This document shows, in pieces, positions 5,066 through 5,495 of a DNA stretch of 5,495 bases (position 1 is its first letter; each line of letters opens with the position of its first letter). Location: assembly GCA_038876335.1 (NCBI GenBank), contig JAVYYS010000045.1, positions 1 through 5,495 of the forward strand, read 5' to 3'. A model generated the notes under the pieces. The model did no database searches. It was not told the DNA's origin and saw only the letters and a program-made list of their open reading frames with translations. Origin of the DNA: JAKATY01 sp038876335. Lineage in GTDB: Archaea; Micrarchaeota; Micrarchaeia; Micrarchaeales; Micrarchaeaceae. The position numbers were made by a program, and so were the translations under genes.

Positions 5066-5495
5066 CTATTCAATCCTCAGAAAAAGCGTCTCCTCTACCA
5101 TGCTTTTTGCGCTTAGCGTTGCCTTGCGTGATTCTGGTCCTATCTTTCCTCTTATAAAATCTATGTATCTGTTCACATAGCTTGGCGGTATCTCGGTATC
5201 TATTCTCTCACCGTTTGTATCGGAGATGAACGGCTCTATTCCTGTCTGCTTGTAAACCGCTCTTGCAAGCGCGTATGCCGCATTTACCATTGCCTGCTCC
5301 TTGTCAGGCTGGTTGGTGTATGGTTTTTCAAACAGCAGGATGTGCTCATTTTTTCCATTTCTCCTGGTCGGAAGCAAATGCACCTGCATGAATCCAAGTG
5401 TTTCGCCTTCCTGGTTAGAAAACTTTACCATAAATTGGTTAGAATCACCAAGCATGCTCATCAGGGATTGATTGAGTGACGCATTGCCTGTGCTG
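5066..5495 (-). CDS. Conserved-looking protein of unknown function, N-terminus beyond the window
   Basis: The minus frame is open from its TAG stop at 5066-5068 to the right edge: 142 visible residues. An internal Met at 5461 could serve as a start. However, the 11 codons before it (STGNASLNQSL) stay open and lead smoothly into helix-like MSMLGDSNQF, with no ribosome-binding site, so the gene probably begins outside the window. The visible part is soluble. A beta-rich stretch (FMVKFSNQEGETLGFMQVHLLP and EHILLFEKPY) is followed by helical KEQAMVNAAYALARAVYKQTG. After that come SDTNGERID, PPSYVNRYIDFIRGKIG and a charged tail ending in VEETLFLRIE. There are no membrane segments and no catalytic motif or family that I recognise. 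The gene converges on the glycosyltransferase, so shared expression is not expected. Confidence 0.75.
   Translation of the reverse strand, partial: STGNASLNQSLMSMLGDSNQFMVKFSNQEGETLGFMQVHLLPTRRNGKNEHILLFEKPYTNQPDKEQAMVNAAYALARAVYKQTGIEPFISDTNGERIDTEIPPSYVNRYIDFIRGKIGPESRKATLSAKSMVEETLFLRIE

Noticed and set aside
5461..5495. Treating the Met at 5461 as the true start of the right-edge gene
   Set aside because: The frame stays open to the edge through 11 more codons and there is no Shine-Dalgarno before 5461, so a truncated gene is more likely, though an internal start cannot be excluded.
1..5495. tRNA, rRNA, insertion sequence or attachment site
   Set aside because: I saw no tRNA-like cloverleaf arms, rRNA signatures, transposase motifs, terminal inverted repeats or flanking target duplications.

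Overview
This window reads as archaeal DNA. It carries the two core KEOPS genes, kae1 and bud32, as separate neighbouring genes. It also has archaeal-type TATA boxes (for example TTTAAATA), oligo-T stretches after stop codons, and a signal-peptide/stalk/transmembrane surface protein rich in N-glycosylation sequons. The short intergenic spaces and divergent small proteins would suit a DPANN lineage such as Micrarchaeota. That placement is an impression from gene style and cannot be proved from this sequence.

Layout. Positions 1-856 (minus) hold the start of a repeat protein that runs off the left edge: an 84-residue helical N-terminal region, then at least five and a half tandem units of about 35 residues. 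Positions 959-1600 (minus) are bud32 and 1597-2595 (minus) are kae1. They overlap by an ATGA and probably form a two-gene operon for t6A tRNA modification. A 146-base divergent promoter region (2596-2741) separates kae1 from a secreted, membrane-anchored surface protein (2742-3881, plus). A 93-base spacer with a perfect 10-bp hairpin follows. Next is a family 2 glycosyltransferase with C-terminal membrane segments (3975-5012, plus). A short inverted repeat sits between it and a convergent gene of unknown function (5066-5495, minus) whose start lies beyond the right edge.

How the parts relate. Kae1 and Bud32 act together in the cytoplasm. The surface protein and the glycosyltransferase both point to the cell envelope, but nothing shows that the enzyme modifies that protein.

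The most interesting element is the repeat gene. Its units are nearly identical in one half. They differ, almost only by amino-acid-changing substitutions, at a few positions around a D-x-x-G-x-SVA-x-x-LA-x-x-G motif. When aligned with the ankyrin consensus, these are the target-contacting positions. This suggests a natural modular binding protein under diversifying pressure; the idea is inferred and untested.
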